Source of the DNA: Pseudisothecium myosuroides
Lineage: Eukaryota; Streptophyta; Bryopsida; Hypnales; Lembophyllaceae
DNA length: 64,000 nt
Assembly: GCA_951799445.1 (NCBI GenBank)
Contig: OX637287.1
Location: forward strand, 45,227,724 to 45,291,723
Reading direction: 5' to 3'
The translations under genes and the position numbers were made by a program. The notes beneath the pieces are model-generated. The model did no database searches, was not told the origin of the DNA, and saw only the letters and a list, made by a program, of their open reading frames with translations. How positions within the stretch are numbered: the first letter of the stretch is position 1; each line of letters opens with the position of its first letter. Positions 46,988 through 60,200 of this stretch are shown in pieces.

Positions 46988-48270
46988 TGGATTCCAACCC
47001 TAATCTTGAAGCTTAAAAACGTACTCGGCCTGCATGTGAGACAGTCAGATCCCGGGTAAGATAGGATTCTCAGCAAGTCGGTGGGATTCAAACAGCCACT
47101 GCAGCTCCTCAAGAGAGTGATCCACTGGTAACGCCAACATGGAGACCACCATCAATTCTTCAGAGTTCACCTCCAAATCAATAATTTCAAAGAACTGAGA
47201 TATATACTCTCTACACCATACCACTACTGCAAACCCCCTTTCGAAACAACATAACAAGATCGTACTCTTTAATCAACGTACAGAAGGTTTGCACTATCGG
47301 CATCATATCATGCAAGTATCAACTCTCAGAGGCTCGATCAATCGTAAGAGAAAGAACACAAACACAACCCTTGTACCGTACGTCCTCACTTCATCGCCAT
47401 TGAACACTTCAAACACAATCGCCGTAATCTACCCCAATGCTAAAGTAAAGAAAAGGCTGCAAGCTAGCTGCACGATCGGCAAACCTGAAAACTAATTGAA
47501 GCCCCTGCTGCACATGAACCCTCAAAATTCAGAATGCCGTTAAGCACAAGGCTGGTACTTGAGTGGTAAAGCTGTACAGTAAACACACAGTAATGCTCAC
47601 TCACTTCTGTACAGTACATGCAGCACTTGCAGCTGCTGCCGAACTAGTAGCCTTGCGTCCAGAAGCTCAAACGAATCCGATCCTTAACCAAAATCAACTG
47701 AAATTTCACTCACATGAATGTAAGTAGCCCTGCGATTGCTTAAGCTTATAAGCTGTTCTAATTCTCCAGTAGCTCCTTGCAAAACGCGTTCCACCGAATG
47801 AGCTCGCTTGAATGCTTGGTGAGATATCGGGGGGATGTACGAGGACGATGATGTGAAAGGCGGCTGGCTCAAATGCCGGTACAAACTGTACATTTGCCGT
47901 GTTCTGAAGACTGTGGGGGTGGGTGTCACATGAACTTGAGCTTAATTAGAATTGCAGACACAGTAATGAGACTTTTAGGAGCTCTTGCTATGTCTGCACA
48001 GGTGTACAAGTGTACATGTGCAAGACTGAAGATTATTGCTGAAACTTACTGCCATGAACCAGGTGCATGGGACTCTGGACCACCAGCTCCAGGCACCGCT
48101 TCTCATCAATGCTGGCGCTTCAGTACTGCATACTCTCCTACGAATACGATTTATGACTGTCAAGACGTACTAACTTACTGTCTGGCACAGGGTTTTCTGA
48201 AGCTAACTTAATGTACTGTAGTTCAGACTTCAGAGGTTTACTTATTTTCAAAATTTCTGATGGGTGGTAA
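46988..48270. other. LEA_2 5' flank and intergenic DNA
   Basis: It includes the presumed promoter and leader of the LEA_2 gene. A TGCAG acceptor-like site near 47030 suggests a leader intron. A minus-strand frame at 47045-47257 looks protein-like (NSEELMVVSMLALPVDHSLE) but ends before the LEA_2 start; it could be an upstream ORF. A plus-strand frame at 47873-48211 has no recognised domain. Confidence 0.4.
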
Positions 48271-48642
48271 GAGCATCTGCAGCAGTGCTGAGAGAAAAGT
48301 GGTTTGTAATAAAATTGCCTTCAATGCAACCATTACGGGGTCCGGCATTTCCACTGTCTTGGTATGCGACCCCCCCCGATCCGGCAAATTTGCAAAATGT
48401 GAAGAGCCTGCAAGTTAGCTCCCGGTAGAAATAATTGTTATTGTCAACCCTTTGCGCATTGTAGATTCTTTTCTTTCTATTTATAGTGCAGAAAGTTCAT
48501 TTGACATTTGGGTTGCCGGCTTTGCATAGGGTCAATTTGTTCTAAGCACTATGCGGGCCTCGTAAAATGTCCTTGTGTTTGCCAGTAGAGGAATTGTTTG
48601 CCAGTAGAGGGATTGTTTGCCAAGAGCGCATTGCAGATGCTT
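48271..48642. mobile_element. PIF/Harbinger-like MITE (372 bp)
   Basis: It is flanked by TAA (48268-48270 and 48643-48645). The left end GAGCATCTGCAGC and the right end in reverse complement AAGCATCTGCAATG are inverted. A 3-bp TAA/TTA duplication fits PIF/Harbinger. Two direct 'tgtttgccagtagagg(a/g)at' units lie at about 48577-48615. Confidence 0.7.
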
Positions 48643-49310
48643 TAAGGTAGATAAGCCTATTACCACCCTGATTTGCAATTTGAATATCTTGGGGTCAACT
48701 TCAAGAGAGGCACATATTTTTCAGAGGCGTGTGCTTGTTTTACAAATCAAATCCAAGTGGAATTAAATTTTTTTGATGAAAATTATAATTTCAGTGAATT
48801 TTTGGAATGGTTTGTCCTAAAATCACAAAACCGCCCATAGAATGGAGTTATAAATGTCCTATGAACAATCCATAACCGCCTTTCCATGTATCTATTAGCA
48901 CTTAAGTATTCACCAATAAAGCATTGACACGTTAAGCCTTTTGGCATTAATGCATGATTTTGTCATAAAAGTGAATGGATTTGGAAGTGAGTTTGGTGGT
49001 GGAATTGGAGCTAAAAGTAGGCTGACAAAAATATACAATTGGCGGAGATGGGCTTGTCTACCTTAGAAGGTGCTTGAATGAAAATAATGAAATTAAGATA
49101 GGAAGTGTAAAAACTGCCCATTTAAGAGTATATTGGCTTAAGTTCTCTTCTATGTGGATCAAAGCATTTTCGAACAAATTTATAGGAAAAGAAAAAAGGG
49201 AGATACATCCATCACAATTTGATTTGTAATTTTTATTCTTAAACTAAATTAGATATAATTTTCTAAAGCTTGCAACTGTAGGGTGCTATTCAAGGCTATA
49301 GGTATTGCCA
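48643..49310. other. AT-rich intergenic DNA
   Basis: No gene or repeat was recognised. Confidence 0.4.
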
Positions 49311-49617
49311 TTAATCCCTAAAGGACCAACGTGTTTAGAGGTCCAAAACTACTTCAAAATATTTGTCCCCAAAATAAGGTCAAAATCTTCATCAATATTT
49401 ATTTTTTAACAAATTCAATTGTAAGATCCTTTGGTTAACTTGCTCAAGTATATTGTGCCAAAATTTTAGAATGAATATTCCTACCAATTGCAAAATCAAT
49501 GTGCTTGAACTTCAAATTGTGGACTTTTCTAGCCCTTACAAAATGTGAAGTTTTGTCTTTTAACATTTTTAGGAATAAACACGTATGTCCTATAATTTGT
49601 ACATTTTAGTTAATACC

Positions 49618-50250
49618 AATGTGCCCCATGCCATTGCTACATTGAAAATAGAAATATTTTTTTAATTTTTTAATTTAATAAAAATTCTAAAATTCAATAA
49701 TTTTTTTACTAATAGGTCCAAACACTACAAAACAAAGCCTATGCACCCCTCCTTGCCAAAGGCTTTCCAACAATACTAAACATGCGCCCGGGAGACACAT
49801 GGTTTTGGAGATCTCAACGTAACAAACAAAACAAACAAACAAACAAGTTTAAATTATGGACTAGTGTGCCCTGTGCCGTTGCTACAACCAAAGTAAAAGT
49901 AAAAGTCATGTTTAAAACAAAAAATAACTAAAAAATCCATAACTTTTCCACCGTAGGTCCAAATTCCATGAAACAAAGCCCGTGCATCCCTCTTCAAAAA
50001 GAGCTTTCCAACAATACCAAAAACATGACCAATTGACACACGGTTCAAAAGATACATAATTTAGCATAATTTAATAATTTTTAAGATCCAAAAATAACTC
50101 AAAAATCCATAGCTTTCCGGCTATGGGTCCAAACGCCACAAAACCAAGCCTGTGCACCCCTCCTCGCCAAGGGATTTTTGACGGTACCAAGCATGCCACC
50201 AAGAGACGCACGGTCGGGGAGATCTCAATGTAACAAACAAAACAAAATAA
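49618..50250 (+). repeat. Three diverged direct repeats
   Basis: Units are anchored at 49713, 49953 and 50123 by 'aggtccaaa(c/t)(a/t)cca(c/t)...aaacaaagcc(t/c)(a/g)tgca(c/t)ccctc'. The preceding 'ccttgccgttgctac'-like block occurs at 49620 and 49865. Spacing is about 240 and 170 bp. 'gagatctcaa(c/t)gtaacaaacaaaacaaa' closes units 1 and 3. Confidence 0.75.
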
Positions 50251-50962
50251 ATAGCCAAACTTAAAGTATGGATGTTGGAAAATGGGTTGAAAACATATGT
50301 AAAATAATTTAACCAAAAAAAATTTATATTCATTTTCTAAAAACTGTAAAGTGGAAGGTATTACTGGATGAAAAATAAAACTAATATGCTAATAAGTTTT
50401 TGAAGAATTTGAGAACTGTTAATCCTAATGGTGAAAGTATTATAGTAAACAATTAGTATCCTTCATTTTCATTTTCACTTGAAATTTTTCAAAATTGAGA
50501 GCAAAAGACATCTTTAGATGTTTTTTCTACCTCTATTGCTCCCAAAATAATACTCATCATAACTTTTACCTCATTATTCAGAATTGAATGGTTCAATTTT
50601 TTTGAGTAGGTGCAAATCTATACAATTCCAAAAGTATATATATTAGAATGTATTTTTTGTTGCCTAGTTTGACATTGAAATCGAAAAAAACCTTCTAACT
50701 TTTGCAATATTTATTGGAATAACTATTAGAGAGAATTTGGGCCCTCTAAAGGGCCGCGAGTTCCCATAAGTTCTCTACAAGTTTTGTGCAATTCTCGACT
50801 GTTGAAACTGTGCCACTGCAGCAAGGTGACATGGCCAAACTTCGGCCACATTAGATTTTCAATTTTTTTTTTCTTAAAATGAAATTTGGAAAAGATTTTT
50901 TATTTTTTATTTTTTAAATATATTTTTTTGACAACCTGTTGTCTTTATTTTTCATTTTTCTT

Positions 50963-52987
50963 GTCTATTTGACTCTAGAGTGTAAATAGGGTTACTCTTT
51001 TGTCTTGTTTCCACTTGCAAGTCTAATAGATATGTAAATAATATTTAAGACTTGGAACAGTGGAATTCTCTAGATTTAAAAGAGTCAATTTGCCATGATA
51101 CGAAAAGAGTCAAATAGCCTAGGTAGCTCTTCCCGTGAAGAGTTGTCTTTAAGTTTTGGGACTATAAGTCCAAAGGTCGAATTTCATTGTTTTCAGTTCA
51201 TACCAAAGTTGTATGACTCACTTGTGATTTTGTGCTTATTTGAATATATTTTGTGAGCCTTCAATTCGTCAAATTGCCTATTCTGTCTGTGTGAGCTGTG
51301 TCGATTTGCTGGAGCGTGTTTGCCTGCTTGAGTGTGAAGTAATTAATTGTCTAATCGGCTGAGCGAATCGGCTATGCTGTGACACGAGAGGAAGAATGAG
51401 TTGGTCTACTTGGAACTGAATGTGTAAGTTGACTGATTCTTTGTGCGTGAATTTTGTGAGTATTCAAATTGTATGGAATTGATATGCTTAATAGTTGTGT
51501 TACAGCTGGATATATATGTGGAGTTATTGTCTATTTGACTGAGTCTATAAAACTGTGAGTAAGTGACTGAGAAAGAATCTCGTCTATTTAATAATGAGCT
51601 GCGGTGAGAATTGCCGTGAATGCGAATGAAATTAATTAAGAATGAATTGAATCATAAACTGTGAAACACCGGTCTACTTGATTGTTTGAGAAATTGTGAA
51701 ATATATTGAGCGTGTTAGAATTGTGAGCTATAAGTCAAATCGACTGATTGGATTATATCAAGTACTGATGTTGGTCAATTTAACTGCAAGTAACTTTGTA
51801 TATGAATGCTGAGTTATTGGTCAATTTGTATTATATTTTATTTGCCAAGTGCATTAGTCTAATTGACTGCTTGTTATGGTTGTGAGTGTTTGATGATGAA
51901 TTATATGATGTGCAAATTAAATTATAGACCGAGTCAAATTGACGATTGATAAACTAATCTGGAGTTTACTCGTGGATGATTTGTGTATGGAATCTGTAAG
52001 TTTTACCTGTGTTTGTGAATTGGTTTGTGATCATTGCGGAAGATCAAGCACGGTCAAATTGACTTTGGCGAACTGATAAACTAAGCGGACTGACTGTGGA
52101 GTGTCCCAGCTACTGATGTCAATTTTCATGTGTCTCTGTGTGCATGTGTGATTAGTTAGTTTAAAGTCTAATTGACAGATAGAATTTGAATATAATTTCA
52201 ATTATAAGAATTCATTCCGATCATGTGAGTTATCTAATTTGTTTGCTGAGAAACGTTGTCAATTTACTCTTGCATCTTGTATGATTTGATCATGTTTAAT
52301 ATCTGGCAATTATCTAACGAATGCAAGTTTAGTCGAATATACACATGTCACTGAGTTAGTTGATCGGCTGTGAGTTTTAAACTACTTGTTGAACAAGGTG
52401 ATACTGCACTGGTCAAATTGACGGACAAACGAGTTTATTTACTGTGAGCATTAGGCAACAGAGTCCAATTGCAACACAAAGTGGTACATAGAGCAAATTG
52501 ACGAATTCACTCATGTACAAAATTAAGACTATTTGAAATCTTAAATTGTGTCAAATCTCATATTGAGCATATTTAGTTGTTGAAATTTGTTCTTGTGGTT
52601 GATAGTTTGGTCTAATTGTAAATTCTATAAGTACTAGTCAAGTCGACCATGTAGCTTGTAGTTGGTAGCAAATTGATTATGCATCAATGAATAGACTAAA
52701 TGATGGTTATAGGTTCCATTTCTCTATGGTTTTGTCCATAAATTGTTAGCAAGTCAATTTGACCTACAAAACATTGAGCAACTTGGCTGACAACATGATT
52801 GTCCAAATAAAAGGGAAGAATTACTCCTTTCCTTCAATAATTAAGGAATCTTTGTGAAAATTGCTAGAATAAGGAGAGAAAGAAAAGAGGATTGAATTTA
52901 ACATACTTGCACGTTATTTATATACTATTATTAAGTGGCTAGAGCATACACTCACAAAGACAAATTGACGTTCCCGGACAAATTGAC
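50963..52987 (+). repeat. Dispersed array of GTC(A/T)A(A/T)TTGAC motifs
   Basis: Eight exact matches start at 50963, 51529, 51857, 51933, 52053, 52166, 52412 and 52753. GACAAATTGAC starts at 52959 and 52977. At least fifteen near-matches lie between (for example 51083, 51268, 51349, 51404, 51672, 51734, 51774, 51820, 52258, 52463, 52610, 52637). Spacing is irregular (about 18-200 bp) and the asymmetric variants face the same way. The 11-mer is nearly self-complementary, as a dimeric protein-binding site would be. There is no reading frame to explain it. Confidence 0.8.
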
Positions 52988-53497
52988 TTGAGAATTGACG
53001 TGAGCCTCACACTAGACAGGACTGGGACGCCATACATTGTGTCTTATATTTAGCATTTGGTTTTGGATTGTGAAAAATTGACATTAGGAATATTTCCTTG
53101 GGTTGTTGTCTATAAACCAAACTACAAAACAAAGTAAACAAGTATCCACAATACAAAACAAGTGACTTTAGTCATAAAACATTAGACTTATTGACCTTTC
53201 CTAGAGGAATTACCCCCTTATATTTATTGTCTTGGGGTTTTGTTGAGTAGGCAAAATCTACATTACACAACCCATACCACTGTTCACAGCATGGGGACAT
53301 ATTGTGAAACAGGCCTGAAACGGCCTTTTCTAGGCCCCAAATCCCTTCTAATGATAAAACAAAACTTCACATGTAGATTAGGTTGAGTAGCATCCATCCT
53401 AAGAAATTGATGCAAAAATTACAAATTATAAAGTCAATAGAGCCTGCTCGAGTTTTCAAAAAGCCCAAAGTGGTTTCCTTGGTCCTTTAGGGATTAA

Positions 53498-56400
53498 ATG
53501 TCAAACAATTGTCCTTCTATGGTACAAATGGAGTTCAGAAATGAAGACATGCAAACCTTAAAATTGGAATAATATGGTGCATATAATTGCCTAAGATGGC
53601 ACAAAGTGTCCCACGACTCATAATTCCACATTATTAATATTGAAATTTTGTCTACTTTCAAATCAAACTTAGTACCCAAATACTAATAAAATTGTACAAC
53701 AAGAATCCCAAATTGGCACCAATTCATCACTAGATAGTTTTTCATTCCTATAATAACAATTCATGATATAATCTAGAAGCAGTTCTTGGAGCATGGGCAA
53801 AATATGAACAAGCTACTTTCTCGGGGAGTATACTACATAGGGTGATTGGTGGTACTGTGCAATCAAGCCCCTATTATATGGGAGTTGGGTAGGTAAATTT
53901 TGTGAATTTTTATAGGGCTATATTTATATAAATTTCTAAATTTTTCTTATTTCATATACCCTATATTTCATTTTAAAAAAATTGCGCTATTTTTGTATAT
54001 CCAATGTAACCATGTTCATTATAAATACAGAACAACAATAGTTTTTTTTTCAAATACTTGGTAGAGTCATATAAAAATTCATCTTTGAAAATTGCACATA
54101 CAAAAAATGATATACAAAACAAGAATTTTGCAGGAAATTCCAATCGCTAGTTGCAAAGATAAACTACTTTGAAATCCAAAATGGACTCAAATACCAAATA
54201 CATTCAAATTGAAACGAGTTTCCAAGACAAACTACTTGAAGCAAAAACTACTTTCAAACCAAAGTTCTTTCAAACACAAAGTACTATTAAATACAAACCA
54301 AATAGAAACAAATATTGAGTTCAAAGCCATGTACAAAGTGATAGACACTTGAATGTAGTCTCCAAATGCATTGTGCAAAACAGAATGCATGTGTCACCAA
54401 ACACAACACAAAGTATTTACACAAAGTTCAAAAACTAGAGGTTGTAGGGTGAAAAGATTTGCATCCAAGGTTCAAAATATAGGAACAAACGTAAGTAGAA
54501 CAAAAAACTTGAATTCTACAAGTTCAACAACTGGCAAAACTCAGCAGCCTTATAAATCTATTGCGGTAAATGAAGAAATGGAACATTGGGCACCTATATA
54601 TTCACAAAGAGCAATGGAAATGAATGAAAGTGAACAATATGAAAATGAAATTCCAAATGTAACCATTGAGCGGTTTGGGGAAGTGAGCTTGACCATCTTT
54701 CTTTCAATAACAACGTTATTTCCATCTGCCATTCTCCACAAAAAGTGGATCACAATTGGTGAAAGTCTGCAACGCACAACTCATCTAGTACCATCGTACG
54801 CAAGTGTAGATGGCATTTGCAGTAGACTCTCGAAGACTTGCTAAAGACCTCCGTATTCAAGTTGAACTTTTGCAATACTTCCTCAGCCTTCCTCAATGCT
54901 GCAAACTTCACTGGAGCTATGTCCACACTATAAAAAGCCAATTCTAGCACTATTAGGTGCATTGTCAACTCAACGCACACCCGGGTGAACTTGGACATAG
55001 TTGCCAAAATTGACAATAAGTGCAGTAAGCTAATATTGTCAACATTGCGGCGATCAAAACGGACCCACTTATAGTCCAACAAAACATAGTAATCCAAAAC
55101 AATCCCGTTTGCACACCTACAACATTCTAATCTTGCAGCCAAAGTCCTTCATTAAATTGGAAGCAAACGTTGGGCGTGCAATCCTAAAACTTAGCGAATG
55201 TCAAAGCCTAAAAGTGCAAGTGCCATCCCCCACCTTCTAATCCACTACAATTTTAGTTCTTCATCCTCCAACGATTCTGATCTATACACTAATTATTCAA
55301 ATACAACAAACATTGGATCTTGCTTGGGATACTACTTTAATTACAAAGTTATATAGTGAACACGCCATTTACCACACAATAGAAGTACTTCTAAAAAGTT
55401 TAGATTTATTTATTATTTATTTTTGGCAAGGCTATTGTGTAAATAAATAAAAAATAAAACCCATTTGTGAGCCCTTATTTACCCACCCTTGGTAAATAAG
55501 TGAGCACAACCGGGCTCTATGTGTTTTGATGTTTTAATTCGTTCTACGGGTGCCTAGCGTAAATCCATTGTGCCTTCCAAGCAATGGATCTTTTTTCTAA
55601 GTTCCTAACATCCACAATATACAAAAAAACAAAGCAATCTTAACACAGCAATTTCTACTCTAACTTCTTTAATCAAAAAGAGGTCACGGTGATTTTGAAT
55701 TTGAACTAGCTACAGTCAAAATTTAACAACCTTAAGTGATAGAAAATTTCATGCCATTTCTAAAAACATCAAATTCGACCTTATCCCCTTCTCCTAGCAA
55801 AAGTTATGAGCGGATGAAGTTTAGCCCTTCCGGGGCTATTCAAACTTCATCCATAATGTAGGACGTGCTTCCTAATCCAATTACCCTTGAAATTTGAACC
55901 CTAAATTTAAGTGATTAGGACCTGCCTAAATCCTAATTTTGGACTTGGATGAACTATTTTAGTTTGACTTCATCCGTTCCTTGACCCAAACTTCATCCTT
56001 GAATATCTCCTAGGATTTTTGGTCTTTCTTGAAGTTTGACCCACTTTTGGGTTACTTAAGGGTTGTATTATGACTTACTAATACTAACTCCTTCCTTTGA
56101 TCAAGTTAAAACATCCTAATTCTCCCCATCCTTGTTCTTTGAGGTTTGGATTGAGTTTTGGACAGTCACTATTTTTAGAATTTTTGGAGTTGTTACTTCT
56201 AGAGGTTAGCATAAACTTTCCAAAATGGTATCTTACTTGGAAATCCACCTATCTTAGCAAAAGTTGTTGATGGATGAAGTTTGACCGCTTATCGGTGTTT
56301 AAAACTTCATCCGTTGATTACTCCTAACCTTAATTTTATAATTAACTTTTAATTTCACTTTTGAGACCTAGGTTATTTCTAGTTGATATTTCCTAATCTT

Positions 56401-57011
56401 AATTTGTCTTGTTTATCTTCTAATCACTTTTCATCCAAATTAGGCTCTCAACTTCATCTTTTCATATCTCATTCGTTTTAACTCCAAATCCTAAGTGTGA
56501 GATGGTTCTGGAAACCTCTAATTAGACTCTACAACACTAGTTCCCTGATTCTTAATATATTCCTATTCTAGACACTCTGAATTGACTTGAGAGTTCGGTC
56601 CTACTTTTAAATGTCTATTTTTGAGAAATTGAAATGGAGGGGTGGAGTTAGTAACTTACCTTGGAGTTGGTGTCATTGTTTAGATAATCGTATACCCCTT
56701 CAAGCTCCCCTTCATTTGCCATGTTTCGGAATTGTTTGGTGATTTTGCCCATGGCTTAAAGTAAGGGTTTTAGTACAAGGTTTGCCGATTTCTTGGACTT
56801 ACCTTTCCTTTTTCTCCTAACCTCTCTTTCTCTTCTAACACTATTCTAATTCAATTATTTATACTCCTAGTTGACTTGAAAGGTCTTCTCCAATAATTCC
56901 TTTGAATTACTGAATTGATAAGCTTCTTCCTTCCTTCAAGTCAATAATTTGTTCTATCCTATTTCTAATGGTCCAAATCACTCCTTTAAGATTTTATAAA
57001 CTCCTCCATTA
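53498..57011. other. Mostly non-coding region with two weak reading frames
   Basis: A plus-strand 157-residue frame (54371-54844) and an overlapping minus-strand 130-residue frame (54750-55142) are the longest; I recognise neither. At 55800-56340 the phrase 'gatgaagttt(a/g)(a/g)cc' and its inverse 'aaacttcatcc' recur several times, suggesting degenerate repeats. TTAA at 53494-53497 bounds it on the left. Confidence 0.35.
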
Positions 57012-57289
57012 GATGGGTTTTGGGGGGTCAGGAGGGCCGTTTCAGGCCCGTTCCCGATGCTGGTCCCCTCCCGCAGTTTCGGGGAACGGCTGTTCCCGAC
57101 AAAAAAATTTCAACAAAAAAAAAAAAAAAAAAAAAAATAGTCTTGAAATGAAAAAAAAAACAGAAAAAAAAATTATTTTTTTTCCGACGTGGCAGTCGCT
57201 CGGCCACGTCAGCGAGCTGCCGCGACCCTGATTTCGGCAGTTCCCACAGGCTGGGAACACACAGCCCTCCACAGGGCTAAAATCTCATC
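57012..57289. mobile_element. GC-rich MITE with TA flanks (278 bp)
   Basis: TA lies at 57010-57011 and 57290-57291. The left end GATGGGTTTTGGGGG and the right end in reverse complement GATGAGATTTTAGCC form an imperfect inverted pair. The interior is GC-rich except for a long A run near 57113-57136. TA duplication suggests Tc1/mariner-like origin, less certain than the element at 34805. Confidence 0.55.
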
Positions 57290-60200
57290 TAATGTTATCT
57301 TCTAATTTCTTCCATTCAAACTCCCAACTTCACTCACTAATTCTACACTTGTAATATGAACCGGTTGGTACCACTAGCTATTGAGAGTATGAAGGTCTGA
57401 GAGAATTCTTATGTCATTGCTAAGTTTGAAGAGTTCTAATTGTCACTATTTCTCCTCTCCATTTGCTATTCTAATCACTACTTTCCTCCTTGAACTCCTA
57501 TTCTAATTTCAAGTTAAATTCTTCTACTACTTCCTATCCTATTTGCTCCTCCTACTTCTACTAATGCAATACGATTTTTTTTCTCCCTAGTATATGAGAA
57601 GGTTTTGATATCTTTTAGTATGAGTTTTTTTATTTATTTTAGTTTTTGTTTAGGCGAGTTGCCATAAGGCTTGAATGCCCAAGGCCGAACTGCTCCCAGC
57701 CGACTGCTCCCTGCCGATCGCTCCCTGCCGACACGTGGCAGCCCGGGCGGGGGGTGACTTGGCGGGTGCTGATTGGTTCTCTTCTGGTTCGCTTCTGGTC
57801 GCTCTGGTTTGCTTCTGGTTCACTCTGGTTGCTCTGGTTCGCTTCTAGACTAATCAGATCCCAAAGAAAACCCCCAACTGGCCTTTGAGCCTTTCCTTCA
57901 CGGAAGGATATTGGCACTTTTTTAAATGGGGGGTGGTATTTCAAAAGGACACGTACTTATCGCTAAGGCTAGACAAGAATTTTCACATACAAAATTTTTT
58001 GGAAACTAAACTTGGGTCTCCAAACTTCGCGTTTTGGAAACTAAACTTGGTGACTAGTGAGAAACGGAAATGTAAACTAGCACCTAATTTTTATGGAATT
58101 TTTTCTAAGGCTTCCTAGAACCAAAGCTTCGCCGTACTTTTGTGAAATGACTAATTTTCTATAGAAACTCTAGACAAACTAAGCCAAAGCTCCGCCGTAC
58201 TTTTGTGAAATGACCAATTTTCTATAGAAACTCTAAACAACTAAGCCAAAATTCCGCCGTACTATAAGAAACAAGGAGAATACGGACAACTATGAAGGGA
58301 ATGAATTATTAGTAAACTCTAAGCGGCCACGTGTTAGTACTAAAATAACGCGAACAACTCTAGAGATTTTTCCCAAGCGGCATCGCCAGTCATAGGGAAA
58401 GGAACCTTTCTAGGATTAGTGCAAGGTTAGTTCACAACACCCAAGGTTATCAACAAAATACCAAAACTCAACAAAACATTAATCAAAGTTTTAAATAACT
58501 TATGAGAAAAAACCACAAGAAGATAGCTAAGTTGAAGGGACCCCTAAGTCCTTCAAAAGAGCTTGAAAAGTAGCAACAAAGAGCTTGAAATGCTCCAAAA
58601 ACACAAGAATTTGGCAATGTGGCTCAAAAATGGCCAAAATCCAACTAAATGGACCCAAATTATACAAGGCGGTTCACAAATGAACCTAAGGGGTGTTTTA
58701 GAGAGGAAAATGAGCCCCCTTATATACATTTCTAAGGGTGCTCACCCCCCTCTTTTCCTAAGCCGTAATCTTATCAACTAAGATTTTCATCCTAATCTTC
58801 AATTTTTGACTTTCTACGTTGGTCCAAATGTCTAACTTTTGGAGATTAATTCCAAATTGAGAACCGATTGCGCTGTTGGCTTCTGAAGGCCATTTTTAGT
58901 CATAAGAATCCCCCACCCCTTAACCAAACTCCAAAAAACGCAACATAACCTACCGCTAACTAAACACCAAAACGGGATAAAAACCCAAATCTTGGAGGTT
59001 GACTTTTCTGAGAAAAATAACTAGCCTAAGTTCTTTAATAGGTATGGGGGAGTAAAAAAAGACCTAGCTTTGACCTCATTCCGATTTCGTATGCTCCCGG
59101 TACGCAAGTCAACTCCACCGTAAACTTCAATTTTGCCAATTTTCGGGGAATCTTGTCGGTTTGGGCACTTCTGGCTATCAGAATGTCTTGAAACTTGGTG
59201 GAGCATCTTATTAGCATAAAAGAAGCTAATTTAATTTTCAGTGAGATTTTACCGCAACCTGGGTAATTTCTAGGAATTTCCCATTGTAAATTTTGGCGAT
59301 TGACCGTCCGGAAGGGCATTTTCTACAAGTCAGAAAATTCCGAAACTTTTTATGGAACCTCTCATGGAATTCCACAAAGGATATGCAAACTCATATTTTT
59401 ACTTTGCACAAAGGTCAGAGGAGAATCAAATCCTGTCTTCTCCTTTTAATTTTGGCAACTATGAAATCTTTCACATACAAGGGAATCTTGGCAAGCCGAT
59501 TTTGCCATTGAGTCTAAAATGTGATTTCCACCCTAGAACACCATACTCCACCTGTAGATTCCTCTTACGGATCCATCTTGAGTCTGTAACTCCTGCAAGC
59601 CAACAATTGGGGTTTTCGCTATTTCTTCGATGCTATGGGGAAAGTGAAACCTATCTTTGGGAATGAACTTAGGACCTCAACGGTGTTCCCTCGGACCAAT
59701 TTTAGCCATAAGATGTCACATGTACCGTAGGTTTGGACTGTTTGGGTCAGGTTAGCCCTTAATTCTATTTTTTACCGATTTTTCACATTTTAACCTATGT
59801 ACAAGTGAAAATAGGATTTCTTTGGGGGAAAACAACCTATAAGGGACCAAATGCTATATTGATACGTGACATACCTATTTTGGTTTTACACTCTTTTTTG
59901 GGCTTTTTGTATATAAAACTACACTTAAATTTGTAAAAATTGAAAAAAAGAAAACTGTGAGTCCCTAGTGACGAATTAGGGGCTCACATCATTATTATCC
60001 CCTACCCTTCAATATTTATAAAGATCCTAAACCCATTATGATGATGCTAATTTACTTCCCAGGGATGCTAGCATGTGAGCTTGTGAGCCTATGGGCCTCC
60101 ATTTTTTTGTTCCATTTACGGTTTGTAAATTTGTCAAGGACCTATGACCGTGGAATTAGATGTAAGGATCTTCAATCCAAATGAAGAACAATTGAATATG

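Larger units (their letters stand above)
49315..53493. mobile_element. 4.18-kb TTAA-flanked element with a motif array
   Basis: TTAA lies on both sides (49311-49314 and 53494-53497). The left end TCCCTAAAGGACCAACG and the right end in reverse complement TCCCTAAAGGACCAAGG are near-identical inverted repeats, close to family A ends. The unit is over four times longer than family A. It holds three diverged direct repeats (49618-50250) and an array of about 25 near-palindromic 11-mers (50963-52987). No long reading frame is present. That it is one transposed unit is inferred from the ends; two solo ends placed by chance cannot be fully excluded. Confidence 0.7.

Noticed and set aside
47545..47590. 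tRNA-like 'ggtacttgagtggtaaagc' stretch
   Set aside because: It resembles an A box, but no cloverleaf or B box could be built at a proper distance.
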